64,000 bases of DNA from Pseudomonadota bacterium (GTDB taxonomy: Bacteria > Pseudomonadota > Gammaproteobacteria > Burkholderiales > Methylophilaceae), in contig JAKQIT010000111.1 in assembly GCA_029556915.1 (NCBI GenBank), positions 124,001 to 188,000 on the forward strand. Reading direction: 5' to 3'. Of this stretch, positions 36,413 through 45,406 are shown one piece after another. Under the pieces are notes generated by a model. It had not been told where the DNA came from and ran no database searches. It was given only the letters and a program-made list of their open reading frames with translations. Every line of letters begins with the position of its first letter. Position 1 is the stretch's first letter. Both the position numbers and the translations under genes were made by a program.

Positions 36413-37734
36413 TACTGGGCCATGATACTTTCTATCTCTGCCACCGTTTTAGGTGCATCTTTGGTGATAATTTCACACCCATTTGCCGTCACCAACGCAT
36501 CATCTTCAATGCGAATTCCAATATTCCAAAAGTGTTCCGGCACGTTGTCGGCGGGGCGAATATAGCAACCGGGCTCCACAGTCAGCATCATGCCAGCCTC
36601 TAATTTGCGCCAATTCCCTTGGTTTTCTTTAGACCTAGTATCTTTGTATTCACCCGCATCATGCACATCTAGCCCTAGCCAATGGCCGGTGCGATGCATG
36701 TAAAACTGTTTGTAATCGCCAGTTTCAAGCACGGCATCAAGGCTACCTTTGCAAAGTTTAAGATCTATAAACCCTTGCGCCAGCACATCCAGCGCGGCTT
36801 CGTGCGGTGCATTCCAGTGATTTTGCGAGCTGACCTGCGCAATCGCGGCTGCCTGCGCAGCTAACACTAATTCATACACGTCTTTTTGCGCAGCGCTAAA
36901 TTTGCCGTTGACTGGGAAAGTGCGCGTAATATCGCTCGCATAGCCATCTAGCTCGCAGCCTGCATCTATCAACAATAAATCGCCATTTTTGAGCTCGCAA
37001 TTATTGGCATTGTAATGCAGTGTGCAGGCATTGGCGCCACCCGCCACAATGCTGGTGTACGCTGGCGCTTGCGCGCCTTTGCGATAAAACTCATGCAAGA
37101 ATTCCGCTTCAATTTCATATTCCATTTTGCCAGCACGCACTTTTTGCATGGCGCGCAAATGAGCGGCGGCGGCAATGCTGGCGGAACGGCGCATCACATC
37201 AATTTCATAGGCCGATTTATAAAGCCGCATTTCATCTACTAACTTACGCACATTAACCATTTCATCTGGCGCGCTAATACCTGTTCTGGTTTGCGCTTTC
37301 ACTTGGTTTAGCCAACCAGTCACGCGGGCATCCCAACCGGCATCCGCACCTAAGCTATAAAACAGTTTAGATTGATTGCCTAATAATTTAGGCAGCATTT
37401 CATCAAGTTGATTAAAACTATAAGCTTCGTCAAAGCCAAACTCCGCTTTTGCCGCCTCTGCACCATAGCGAAAACCGTCCCAAATTTCGCGCTCCATGTC
37501 TTTATCGCGACAAAATAAGATGCTTCTATTTTCTTTACCTGCCAATAAAACTAGCAAGGCTTCAGGCTCTTTAAAACCTGTTAAATAGTAAAAATAACTA
37601 TCAAATCGGTAAGGATAATGCGAATCGCGGTTGCGAATTAGCTCGGGCGCAGTGGGGATAATGGCAATGCCTTCGCCCATATTGGCGAGTAATTTTGCTC
37701 TGCGTTGTTGAAATTCTTTTAATTGAAAACTCAT
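36412..37734 (-). CDS. pepP: Xaa-Pro aminopeptidase
   Basis: 440 residues, M24B family metallopeptidase that removes N-terminal residues before proline. Metal ligands are visible: Asp pair in LLIDAGCELDGYASDITRTF (within 20 residues), His in MHRTGHWLGLDVHD, Glu in TVEPGCYI and Glu in GIRIEDDALV. The N-terminal domain opens FQLKEFQQRRAKLLANM. The start overlaps the murU stop by 4 nt (ATGA), making a murU-pepP-ubiH-ubi chain. Confidence 0.95.
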   Translation of the reverse strand: MSFQLKEFQQRRAKLLANMGEGIAIIPTAPELIRNRDSHYPYRFDSYFYYLTGFKEPEALLVLLAGKENRSILFCRDKDMEREIWDGFRYGAEAAKAEFGFDEAYSFNQLDEMLPKLLGNQSKLFYSLGADAGWDARVTGWLNQVKAQTRTGISAPDEMVNVRKLVDEMRLYKSAYEIDVMRRSASIAAAAHLRAMQKVRAGKMEYEIEAEFLHEFYRKGAQAPAYTSIVAGGANACTLHYNANNCELKNGDLLLIDAGCELDGYASDITRTFPVNGKFSAAQKDVYELVLAAQAAAIAQVSSQNHWNAPHEAALDVLAQGFIDLKLCKGSLDAVLETGDYKQFYMHRTGHWLGLDVHDAGEYKDTRSKENQGNWRKLEAGMMLTVEPGCYIRPADNVPEHFWNIGIRIEDDALVTANGCEIITKDAPKTVAEIESIMAQ

Positions 37735-38432
37735 GATTGCTTGACCTGTAATGTTGCATCTAGTTCACGCAAACGTTCTGGCGTACCAATATCATGCCAC
37801 ACGCCTTGATGATGCTCCGCAGTCGCTTGATTTTCGGCAATTGCCTGCCTGAGTAATGGCGCGAGTTTTGCGGGCTCGCCACGTGTAATACCCGCAAATA
37901 AATCTGGATGATATACGCCCACGCCTGAAAAAGTGAGCATCTGGTCGCCAGCATTTCTAAGCATACCATCATGTATGGCAAAATCACCTTTTGGGTGCTG
38001 TGGCGGGTTATTCACCAGCACCAAATGCGCCCGAGGATTTTTGATGCCTCTGCAAGCCTCATGGTTACTGGCTTGCAGGGCAGTGCTTTGGAAGTTGATG
38101 TCGGTAAACACATCCCCATTCACTACTAAAAATGGTTCATCCCCCAATAAAGGCAGCGCATTGGCAATGCCACCAGCAGTTTCTAAAGCCACTTTTTCAG
38201 GGCTGTATTGAATGTGCACGCCCCATTGTTTGCCATCGCCCAGCGCGTCTTCAATTTGCTGGCCTAAGTGCGCATGGTTAATTACAAGTTCCGCAAACCC
38301 TGCTTGCACCAAACGTTCGATATGCCACACTATCAGCGGTTTGCCACCCACCTTTAATAAAGGTTTGGGCGTGTGGTCAGTTAAAGGGCGCATCCGTTCA
38401 CCCCGCCCAGCGGCTAAAATCATGGCTTTCAT
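37731..38432 (-). CDS. murU: N-acetylmuramate alpha-1-phosphate uridylyltransferase
   Basis: 233 residues, a sugar-nucleotidyltransferase: MILAAGRGERMRPLT (nucleotide loop), PKPLLKVGGKPLI, ETAGGI and FLVVNGDVFTD. With AmgK it makes UDP-MurNAc in the anomeric cell-wall recycling route described in Pseudomonas. Its amgK partner is about 2 kb upstream rather than adjacent. Residues about 112-135 (DINFQSTALQASNH, EACRGIKNPRAH) are encoded by a family 1 repeat. They lie between VNGDVFTD and AHLVLV, where relatives have a shorter link, so about ten extra residues are present. The frame remains open. Confidence 0.85.
   Translation of the reverse strand: MKAMILAAGRGERMRPLTDHTPKPLLKVGGKPLIVWHIERLVQAGFAELVINHAHLGQQIEDALGDGKQWGVHIQYSPEKVALETAGGIANALPLLGDEPFLVVNGDVFTDINFQSTALQASNHEACRGIKNPRAHLVLVNNPPQHPKGDFAIHDGMLRNAGDQMLTFSGVGVYHPDLFAGITRGEPAKLAPLLRQAIAENQATAEHHQGVWHDIGTPERLRELDATLQVKQS
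38028..38098 (+). repeat. Family 1 palindromic repeat, copy 7, in frame inside murU
   Basis: CGCCCGAGGATTTTTGATG, then CCTCTGCAAGCC paired with GGCTTGCAGGGC (one or two mismatches) and GGAAGTTGATG at the end. This is the only family 1 copy within a gene. It is read through on the opposite strand without a stop or frame change. Confidence 0.88.
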
Positions 38433-38456
38433 ACTTTGAATGCTTTAAAAAATAAT

Positions 38457-38852
38457 TTAAGAATAGCCATGCAGTTTGAGCAGTTGCTCAAACCAATACC
38501 ACAGGCCGCCTATGCTGGCCACGGCCAACACCAAGGCTAGCACAAAAAATGGCTTATCTATTGGCTCCATGTCTTTCCATGCATTTGCGCCCGTTGGCCT
38601 GCAAAATACATAATAAGTGCCTAGCACGATACAAAATGGCGCAATCATCATGGCTTTGTAAGAGTAATTAACCTTGTCCACGTGGTTAATCACATCAGCC
38701 GCAACAAGATAAATAAAAAAGTAAGCCATAATCAATCCCAAAAACAAAATGCCAACCCCCATTAACAGCTTATTGGGTGGTTTTCTTGAATTTGCATTGT
38801 GGTACATGTGTTGATTAATCAATACTGTATCTTCTTTTTCTTGTTGATTCAT
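38457..38852 (-). CDS. Small membrane protein of unknown function
   Basis: 131 residues with three hydrophobic segments: GVGILFLGLIMAYFFIYLVA, KAMMIAPFCIVLGTYYVF and PFFVLALVLAVASIGGLWYW. No catalytic motif is visible. Only 3 bp separate it from the zinc-ribbon gene upstream, so the two are co-transcribed and may act together. It lies between murU and amgK, which are neighbours in Pseudomonas. Confidence 0.7.
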   Translation of the reverse strand: MNQQEKEDTVLINQHMYHNANSRKPPNKLLMGVGILFLGLIMAYFFIYLVAADVINHVDKVNYSYKAMMIAPFCIVLGTYYVFCRPTGANAWKDMEPIDKPFFVLALVLAVASIGGLWYWFEQLLKLHGYS

Positions 38853-38855
38853 TGC

Positions 38856-39587
38856 TTATTTCTCCACTTTAGAAACTTCAACTTTGTAATACAAGCCTTC
38901 AGCGCCATTGAGCCCAACCACACTAAACCCTAAATCGCCCAGCTTTGCTTTTTTCATCTCAAAAATCTCATCTTTTTTAATATTTTTATCGGCGGTAGCG
39001 CCCGCATTAGCCTGTGTGTCAGCCGTGATTTTGCGTAATCTATAAGCCTTTTTAGTCTCTTCCACCACTTCAAACCGCTCAACGCCTGGGCCTTTATCTT
39101 GGCCTTGATGAAAAGTCATGTACAGGTTTTCATAACGTATCTCAATTTTATTACCCACCTGCAACGCAATATCTTGCCTATTTTCTTCGGCTAACTTTCT
39201 GGCCGCATTGTGCGCTTTAATTTCATCTTTAAATACAACAGCGAGCACAACCAAAAGTATAACGGTCGCGGTAAAAAAAATCGAAAACTTACCAAACCAC
39301 GTGATGCGCCTATAGGTTTTTTCAAGCTTGGCTTCTTTGGCGGTTTTTAAATAAAACGTCTCAATGTCATCGGTCCAATCGGTGGCTTTAAGGTCAGCAT
39401 GGCACAACTCACATCGCACACTGCCTGTAGTAATCGCGGTTACGGCATAACTCACCCATACATGCTCAATGTGCTTTTGGTACACCGTTAACTGCAAGCC
39501 CCCTTTTTGATGGCACTTTGGGCAAGTGTAGCCGCAAGCCTGCTGGTGAACAGGTACATATCTATCTTTTACCGCAATCACAAACAC
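38856..39587 (-). CDS. Zinc-ribbon membrane protein of unknown function
   Basis: 243 residues. The N-terminal part has two Cys pairs, YTCPKCHQ and RCELCHAD (about residues 22-61), which fit one zinc ribbon. A single membrane segment follows (FGKFSIFFTATVILLVVLAV). The last 120 residues are probably a small beta-rich domain. The layout (cytoplasmic zinc ribbon, one segment, outer domain) is common in bacterial membrane proteins of unknown role. It is the first gene of a two-gene set with the 131-residue membrane protein. Confidence 0.7.
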   Translation of the reverse strand: MFVIAVKDRYVPVHQQACGYTCPKCHQKGGLQLTVYQKHIEHVWVSYAVTAITTGSVRCELCHADLKATDWTDDIETFYLKTAKEAKLEKTYRRITWFGKFSIFFTATVILLVVLAVVFKDEIKAHNAARKLAEENRQDIALQVGNKIEIRYENLYMTFHQGQDKGPGVERFEVVEETKKAYRLRKITADTQANAGATADKNIKKDEIFEMKKAKLGDLGFSVVGLNGAEGLYYKVEVSKVEK

Positions 39588-39644
39588 TGATACTCCCTTT
39601 TAAAATCAACGCATACTTGCCGATTATACGTTTTTCCATTTTTC

Positions 39645-39881
39645 TTACTGTTTAGCAGGTGATTGCACCGCCCACGCTGTTAATCGCTGGGCAATGGGCG
39701 CCACCAACGTAATGGTAGGAAAAGCCACCACAAAAGCAAACGCCCAAGCCTTAAGCCAAATAGTCACAATATTAGGTACAAATCCCACATTAAAAATACT
39801 AATAATGCACGACATAATACAAGACATGATGAGCGCCATAAAAAAGGCAAACACTAATTTTTGGTATCGCACAGGTATCAT
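39645..39881 (-). CDS. DUF2798 family small membrane protein
   Basis: 78 residues from the ATG at 39881, preceded by AAAGGG. A longer in-frame stretch to 39977 lacks a ribosome site. The sequence VRYQKLVFAFFMALIMSCIM, then WLKAWAFAFVVAFPTI and LVAPIAQRL, is the two-segment DUF2798 pattern. The function is not known. Confidence 0.78.
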   Translation of the reverse strand: MIPVRYQKLVFAFFMALIMSCIMSCIISIFNVGFVPNIVTIWLKAWAFAFVVAFPTITLVAPIAQRLTAWAVQSPAKQ

Positions 39882-39984
39882 TTTTTGCCCTTTCTTGCGT
39901 GTGTTTTTTGATTGCCATTTTAGCGCATTTTTTCCGCTCAAAATTTGCTTAAAAAATAGGCAAAATAAGTTGCACATCTTTTAA

Positions 39985-40046
39985 TCAGCCTGTAAGCCAG
40001 TATCTACGCGGCTTCCAGAGGTGCTTTTCTCGCTAGGAGAAAATAT
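39985..40046 (-). repeat. Family 1 palindromic repeat, copy 8 (degenerate)
   Basis: CCTGTAAGCCAGTATCTACG and GGCTTCCAGAGG are kept; the CGCCCGAG end is changed to CTCGCTAGGAG. A 19-bp palindrome, GTATTCTG-TAT-CAGAATAC, lies at 40098-40116. The rest of the gap to 40178 shows nothing I can name. Confidence 0.6.
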
Positions 40047-40178
40047 GGGCGGCAAATTAGGCATTTTAAAGCATCTTAAAATCAATGCTTAACGAGCGTA
40101 TTCTGTATCAGAATACTTTGCATCATTTTCGCTTAAATCATATAGAGTCCGACCCATTAATTTTCGAGGCTACGCTTA

Positions 40179-40463
40179 CTATGATTGTTTAAAGGGTTTC
40201 TTGCGAATTAACCGAATTACCTTCAGCAGCGTGAAAAATAAAATGATTGCGCATAGCGTATTAACCCACATCATTGTGAATTTGTGCCTAAGAGGGGGGG
40301 TCACGTAGCTGCTGATATAAAAATCTATTTGGGGACCAAAATACATCAAAGGATAAACAACTGAAAGCCCTAACAAATCGACAAGAACACTGCTCCAACT
40401 ATCCTCTCTTCCCTTTTCAGTCAGCCATTTGTCAAACTTACATAGATACTTTTTCCCCCTCAT
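40179..40463 (-). CDS. Small membrane protein of unknown function
   Basis: 94 residues with two hydrophobic segments (VLVDLLGLSVVYPLMYF and MMWVNTLCAIILFFTLL) and basic ends. It is preceded by AAAGGTAAC at a suitable distance from the ATG. It follows amgK after 22 bp on the same strand, so it may be co-transcribed with it. I do not recognise a family. Confidence 0.6.
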   Translation of the reverse strand: MRGKKYLCKFDKWLTEKGREDSWSSVLVDLLGLSVVYPLMYFGPQIDFYISSYVTPPLRHKFTMMWVNTLCAIILFFTLLKVIRLIRKKPFKQS

Positions 40464-40485
40464 TATTTGTTACCTTTTCCAAAAA

Positions 40486-41502
40486 TCACAGCTTCAACAA
40501 CTTCTTATAATTCGCATCGGGGTGTTGATCTTGCCCACTTAAACTATCGAGCAAGCGCAACATCGGCCTTAACTCTGTGTAACGCTCGCAAGCTTTGCGT
40601 AAATAGGTCATCACCAAGGGCATGTCTTTTAAGTAGCCGTCTTTGCCATCGCGATGATATAGCCGTGCAAAAATACCCAGCACTTTAATGTGGCGTTGCG
40701 CGCCCATATATTCAAAATCTTTGTAAAACTCACTAAAGTCTTCTGGCACGGCTAAGCCAGCTTTGCGCGCGTTTTGCCAGTAGCGCACTAGCCAGTCAAT
40801 AATTTGGTCTTCTTCCCAGCTAATGTAGGCATCTTTGAGTAGCGAGACTAAATCGTAGGTAATCGCGCCGTACACCGCATCTTGAAAATCCAGCACACCC
40901 GGGTTATTTTCTTGTGTAATCATCAGGTTACGTGAGTGATAGTCGCGGTGCACATACACTTGTGTTTGCGCGAGAATATTTTTATTCAGCAAGTTAAAGG
41001 TGCTAGTGAGTACCGCTAGTTGCTTTTCATCTAGGGTAACGCCCAAATGTTTGGCAATATACCAATCAGGGAAAAGTTGCATTTCACGCGTGAGCAAGGC
41101 TTCATCATAATTTGGCAGCACATTGGGCTGGCTGGCAAGTTGCAGTTTAATTAAGGCGTTGTTGGCATCTGTATAAAGTTTGGGCGCGCTGGCATTATCC
41201 AATTGCGACAAATACGTGTCGTTGCCCAAATCATTGAGCAGCAAAAAACCCCTGTCTAAATCTTGCGCGATGACTTTGGGCACATTTAAGCCAGCTTCAC
41301 CAAACAGTTTGGCAATACGCACAAATGGCTCGCAATTTTCTTGTGGCGGTGGAGCATCCATCGCAATTAGAGTTTGATAGCTTGTGTGGACTCTAAAATA
41401 TCGCCTGAAGCTCGCATCAGCCGAGGCGGTGGTGAGGGAGAAGTCGGTTTGTGGTAGGGCTGCTTTTAACCAAAGTTGAAGTTCTTGCTGTCTATTATCC
41501 AC
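40486..41502 (-). CDS. amgK: Anomeric MurNAc/GlcNAc kinase
   Basis: 338 residues from a GTG at 41502, chosen because GAAAG lies just upstream. An ATG-started extension to 41592 would use nearly all of the 132-bp gap to lptD. It has an aminoglycoside-phosphotransferase fold: ASFRRYFRV, LLLNDLGNDTYL, the catalytic YVHRDYHSRNLMI and the metal site GVLDFQDAVYG. AmgK phosphorylates the anomeric position of MurNAc for the MurU route of cell-wall recycling. The divergent arrangement with lptD-surA-pdxA-ksgA is the Pseudomonas order. Confidence 0.88.
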   Translation of the reverse strand: MDNRQQELQLWLKAALPQTDFSLTTASADASFRRYFRVHTSYQTLIAMDAPPPQENCEPFVRIAKLFGEAGLNVPKVIAQDLDRGFLLLNDLGNDTYLSQLDNASAPKLYTDANNALIKLQLASQPNVLPNYDEALLTREMQLFPDWYIAKHLGVTLDEKQLAVLTSTFNLLNKNILAQTQVYVHRDYHSRNLMITQENNPGVLDFQDAVYGAITYDLVSLLKDAYISWEEDQIIDWLVRYWQNARKAGLAVPEDFSEFYKDFEYMGAQRHIKVLGIFARLYHRDGKDGYLKDMPLVMTYLRKACERYTELRPMLRLLDSLSGQDQHPDANYKKLLKL

Positions 41503-41634
41503 GACTGTCTTTCTAATGTTATATAATGCGATTTTATCACTAACGATTGTATCCATCATACTAAACTGTTTGGCTAAATTACTCGTGTTCATTCATTCTG
41601 ATATGCATTATTTAGCCGTTTTTCTACTGACTTC

Positions 41635-44070
41635 ATGCTAAAAATTCGTTTTTACATCTCTGTTTTGATTGCCTTGCTTATGACGAGCATCAGCACCTAT
41701 GCTGCAGATGATATTGTAAAAATTGCCGACAACAGCTACCCATCATTAAGTAATGATGTATCAACAGAAACATTGCAAGACGCCAAGGCAGCTACCGAAA
41801 CTGCTGAAAACACTCAAGATGCGGTAATCATTGATGGCGATAAAGTTGATTTTTATTTAGACCGTAAAATTCGCGCTACGGGCAATGCATCTATCCGACA
41901 AAATGACAAAACTATTTCGGGTGATAGTATCAACTATGATGTGCAAAACGATCAACTAGATGTTAAAGGCAATGCGCAAATCAATGTTGGCAACGCCAAA
42001 ATCACGGGCCCCGCCCTGCAAATGCAGTTGTCGGACGAAACTGGCGAAATGACTGATGCCTCTATCAATTTATACAAGTCCGTCCCAAATGAAAATCAAG
42101 GCGTGCGCATCAGTTCTGAGGCCTTTGCTAAAAGTTTAGGCAGCTTACAAAGTCAGCAAATTGGCGGCGTGAGTTCTTACTCTATTGGCACAAACACAAA
42201 CCAAACACTTGATACTGAAGCTAAACCTTATTCTAGTGAGCCGCATGCTACATCCGCCCGAGGTGATGCAAAAGCAATTTTATTTGAAGGCCAAGACTCA
42301 AAACGCCTCACAGAAGCGCGCTATACCACTTGCGCAGCAGGTGTAGAAGACTGGTATATTAAAGCCAAAGATTTAGAAATTAATGACTACACTGAATCAG
42401 GTGTAGCAAGAAACGCTTATATTGAATTTAAAGGCGTGCCCATTTTATATTCACCTTGGGTGAGTTTTTCTTTTAATAATCAGCGTAAAACGGGCTTACT
42501 TGCGCCATCATTTGACACCTCGACCAAAACTGGTTTTGGTATCACTATTCCATTTTACTGGAACATTTCTCCCAATATGGATGCAACGTTTGCCACCCGT
42601 GCGTTAAGTAAGCGCGGTGTGCAACTACAAGGGGAATTTAGATACTTACAAGAAAACTTTTCTGGTATAGACAATGTGGAGTTTTTACCTACTGACAACC
42701 AAACTGGCGAAAACCGCTACTACGCCAATTTAAAGCATCAGCACAACTTGGGGCGCGGCTGGTCTGCTGGCTACAGCCTTGAGAAAGTCTCTGATGACCA
42801 ATATTTTTCTGATCTTTCAACGCGTATCGTCACCACTAGTCGTATTAACTTACCGCAACAATTTAATGTGGACTACGCAGATGAACATTGGCGATTTAAC
42901 GCTTTGGCACAAAAGTTTCAAACGCTTGATCTTTCATCGTACCCGTATGAACGATTGCCACAGCTTACCTTAAACGGAAGCCACAACTTCGGTGATTTCA
43001 ACACCAATCTTTATACGCAATTAGTGGCGTTTGACACTAACAACCAAGCTCCTGTCACGGTAACGGGGACGCGCTTTACTGTGTTTCCAAGTATTAGCAT
43101 GCCTATCAATCGCGCTTATGGATTTGTTATCCCTAAAATTGGCATTCACCACACCAACTACAGTTTAAATGACGACCCATACCAACAAAATTCTGCCAGT
43201 CGCACATTGCCAATTTTTAGTTTAGATGGCGGCCTGTATTTTGATCGCGATTTTAAAATAGCTAGGCGTGGTTACTCTCAAACACTTGAGCCTAGAGTTT
43301 TTTACACGTACATTCCTTACTCAAATCAAAGCAAATTGCCTGTATTTGACACCAGCGAGTCAGACTTGAACTTCAGTTCTTTATTTAGCGAAAACCAATA
43401 CTCCGGTAATGACCGTATCAATAATGCTAACCAAGTTAGCCTGTCGTTAACCACCCGCTTAATTGAATCAAGTACGGGCACCCAGCGTTTGTCAGCATCA
43501 ATTGGGCAGCGCTACTACTTTGCTGACCAAAAAGTGGGCTTACCTGGTGCAACTTTACGCGACAACAACAGTTCTGACATTATTGCAGGCCTAACCACCA
43601 ACCTTAAAACCAGCTGGAATTTAGATGCTTTTTGGCAATACAATACCGACGATTCAAAATCAATGCGCACCACCGTGATGAGTCGCTATAACCCAGAGCC
43701 CGGCAAAGCACTCAATTTAAGCTATAGTTATAGACGTGACTCTATTGACCAATTTGATGTTTCAGCGCAATGGCCACTCAAAAATGGCTGGTATGGTGTT
43801 GGCCGTATCAACTATTCACTCCGCGAAAAACAACTGATTGAAAGCATTGCTGGGCTAGAATACAATGCGGGCTGTTGGCAGGCACGCGCCGTATTGCAAC
43901 GAATAGAAACCGCGACTGCTGATGCCAACTATAACTTCTTATTTCAGTTAGAGTTAGGCGGGCTGGCTTCAATCGGTAATAACCCGCTTGCTGTGATTAA
44001 GCGTAGCGTTCCTGGATATGTCAGCACTGGGCTGATTCCTGACACTTATCAACAACCTTATTACGAGTAA
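41635..44070 (+). CDS. lptD: LPS-assembly outer-membrane protein LptD
   Basis: 811 residues. Signal peptide (LIALLMTSISTYAADD), then the periplasmic beta-jellyroll (IDGDKVDFYLDRKIRATGNA, DSINYDVQNDQLDVKGNA) and a long C-terminal beta-barrel from about residue 250. It forms the LPS translocon with LptE, encoded at 51.2 kb. Only two cysteines are visible, TTCAAG at about 232 and AGCWQA near 750. This would allow one disulfide between plug and barrel instead of the two of E. coli. It is followed by surA after 2 bp. Confidence 0.94.
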   Translation: MLKIRFYISVLIALLMTSISTYAADDIVKIADNSYPSLSNDVSTETLQDAKAATETAENTQDAVIIDGDKVDFYLDRKIRATGNASIRQNDKTISGDSINYDVQNDQLDVKGNAQINVGNAKITGPALQMQLSDETGEMTDASINLYKSVPNENQGVRISSEAFAKSLGSLQSQQIGGVSSYSIGTNTNQTLDTEAKPYSSEPHATSARGDAKAILFEGQDSKRLTEARYTTCAAGVEDWYIKAKDLEINDYTESGVARNAYIEFKGVPILYSPWVSFSFNNQRKTGLLAPSFDTSTKTGFGITIPFYWNISPNMDATFATRALSKRGVQLQGEFRYLQENFSGIDNVEFLPTDNQTGENRYYANLKHQHNLGRGWSAGYSLEKVSDDQYFSDLSTRIVTTSRINLPQQFNVDYADEHWRFNALAQKFQTLDLSSYPYERLPQLTLNGSHNFGDFNTNLYTQLVAFDTNNQAPVTVTGTRFTVFPSISMPINRAYGFVIPKIGIHHTNYSLNDDPYQQNSASRTLPIFSLDGGLYFDRDFKIARRGYSQTLEPRVFYTYIPYSNQSKLPVFDTSESDLNFSSLFSENQYSGNDRINNANQVSLSLTTRLIESSTGTQRLSASIGQRYYFADQKVGLPGATLRDNNSSDIIAGLTTNLKTSWNLDAFWQYNTDDSKSMRTTVMSRYNPEPGKALNLSYSYRRDSIDQFDVSAQWPLKNGWYGVGRINYSLREKQLIESIAGLEYNAGCWQARAVLQRIETATADANYNFLFQLELGGLASIGNNPLAVIKRSVPGYVSTGLIPDTYQQPYYE

Positions 44071-44072
44071 TT

Positions 44073-45395
44073 ATGTTGCTAATTTTTTTACACCAAATCA
44101 AAAAATATCTCACCTCACTAACTTTGATGATACTGATGGCGTGCACTCTTAATGCGCGCGCAGCAGATGTGCACAAAATGGATCGTATTGTTGCTGTCGT
44201 TGATCAAACTGTGATTACTGAGCGCGAGCTTGAAGGCCGTATCGCAACCGTATCCGCACAAATTAAAAAGCAAGGCACAGAAATGCCTGAAGAAAGCATT
44301 TTGCGTAAACAAATTTTAGAGCGTTTAATTTCTGATACTTTGCAAATTCAATACGCAGCACAAACTGGCTTGCGTGTTGATGATGCACAATTAGATAAAA
44401 CCATCGAGCGTATTGCTGAGCAAAATCAGCTCACCCTGACTGAGTTTAGTGAAGCTTTGGCCAGAGATGGTATTAGCATGCGCAAATTTAGATCTGACAT
44501 TCGTAGCGAAATCACCATTGCCCGCTTACGCGAACGTGAGGTGGACGGTCGTGTCAATGTAACAGAGTCAGAAGTTGATAATTACTTGACTACCCAAGCC
44601 GCTGCAGGCACCAGTCAAGATGAGTTTGAAATTTCGCACATTCTCATCCGCACACCCCAAGATGGTACGCCAGAAGACATACAAAAGGCCCAAGCTAAAG
44701 TGGATGATGCAATGAAGGCGCTTAATTCTGGCGCAAGTTTTGCCAAAGTTTCTGCAAGCTATTCTGATGCGCCCAACGCACTAGAAGGTGGTAATTTAGG
44801 CTGGAAACAAGGTGCTCAAATGCCTAATATATTTTTAGAGACGCTAAACAGCATGCAAATTGGTGGATTCTCAGAACCTATTCGCAGCCCTAACGGCTTT
44901 CATATCCTTAAGCTCACAAACAAGCGTGGCGGCAATTCGCCTTTGGTGGTGCAGCAAACACACGCAAGACATATTTTAATTAAGATTACTGAAATTATGT
45001 CTGAAAAAGATGCAAAAACAAAAATGGATCATTTGAAAGATCGATTAGATAATGGGGAGAAATTTGAAGCGTTAGCGCGCCAATTCTCTGAAGATGGTAG
45101 CGCTTCAAATGGTGGCGATTTAAATTGGGTCAACCCTGGGGATACTGTGCCACAGTTTGAAAAAGCCATGAATGAACTGAAAGAAAATGAAATCAGTGCA
45201 CCTATACGCACGCAATTTGGCTGGCATATTATCCAAGTGATTGAGCGTCGCGGACAAGATATGACCAAAGAAGCCGCCCGCGTTAAGGCGCGCCAAGAAA
45301 TCCGCGCCCGTAAAGCCGACGAAGCCTACCAAGATTGGATTAGAGAATTACGTGACCGCGCTTATGTGGAATTAAGACTCGAAGATCAGTTTTGA
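44073..45395 (+). CDS. surA: Periplasmic chaperone and peptidyl-prolyl isomerase SurA
   Basis: 440 residues. Signal peptide to about residue 30 (LNARAADV), an N-terminal SurA domain (MDRIVAVVDQTVITERELE), and two parvulin domains. The first is near residues 185-285 (EFEISHILIRTPQDG), the second near 300-400 (THARHILIKITEIMSE). It helps outer-membrane proteins, including LptD, to fold. It lies 2 bp after lptD and 11 bp before pdxA. Confidence 0.94.
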   Translation: MLLIFLHQIKKYLTSLTLMILMACTLNARAADVHKMDRIVAVVDQTVITERELEGRIATVSAQIKKQGTEMPEESILRKQILERLISDTLQIQYAAQTGLRVDDAQLDKTIERIAEQNQLTLTEFSEALARDGISMRKFRSDIRSEITIARLREREVDGRVNVTESEVDNYLTTQAAAGTSQDEFEISHILIRTPQDGTPEDIQKAQAKVDDAMKALNSGASFAKVSASYSDAPNALEGGNLGWKQGAQMPNIFLETLNSMQIGGFSEPIRSPNGFHILKLTNKRGGNSPLVVQQTHARHILIKITEIMSEKDAKTKMDHLKDRLDNGEKFEALARQFSEDGSASNGGDLNWVNPGDTVPQFEKAMNELKENEISAPIRTQFGWHIIQVIERRGQDMTKEAARVKARQEIRARKADEAYQDWIRELRDRAYVELRLEDQF

Positions 45396-45406
45396 TTATT
45401 TAACTT

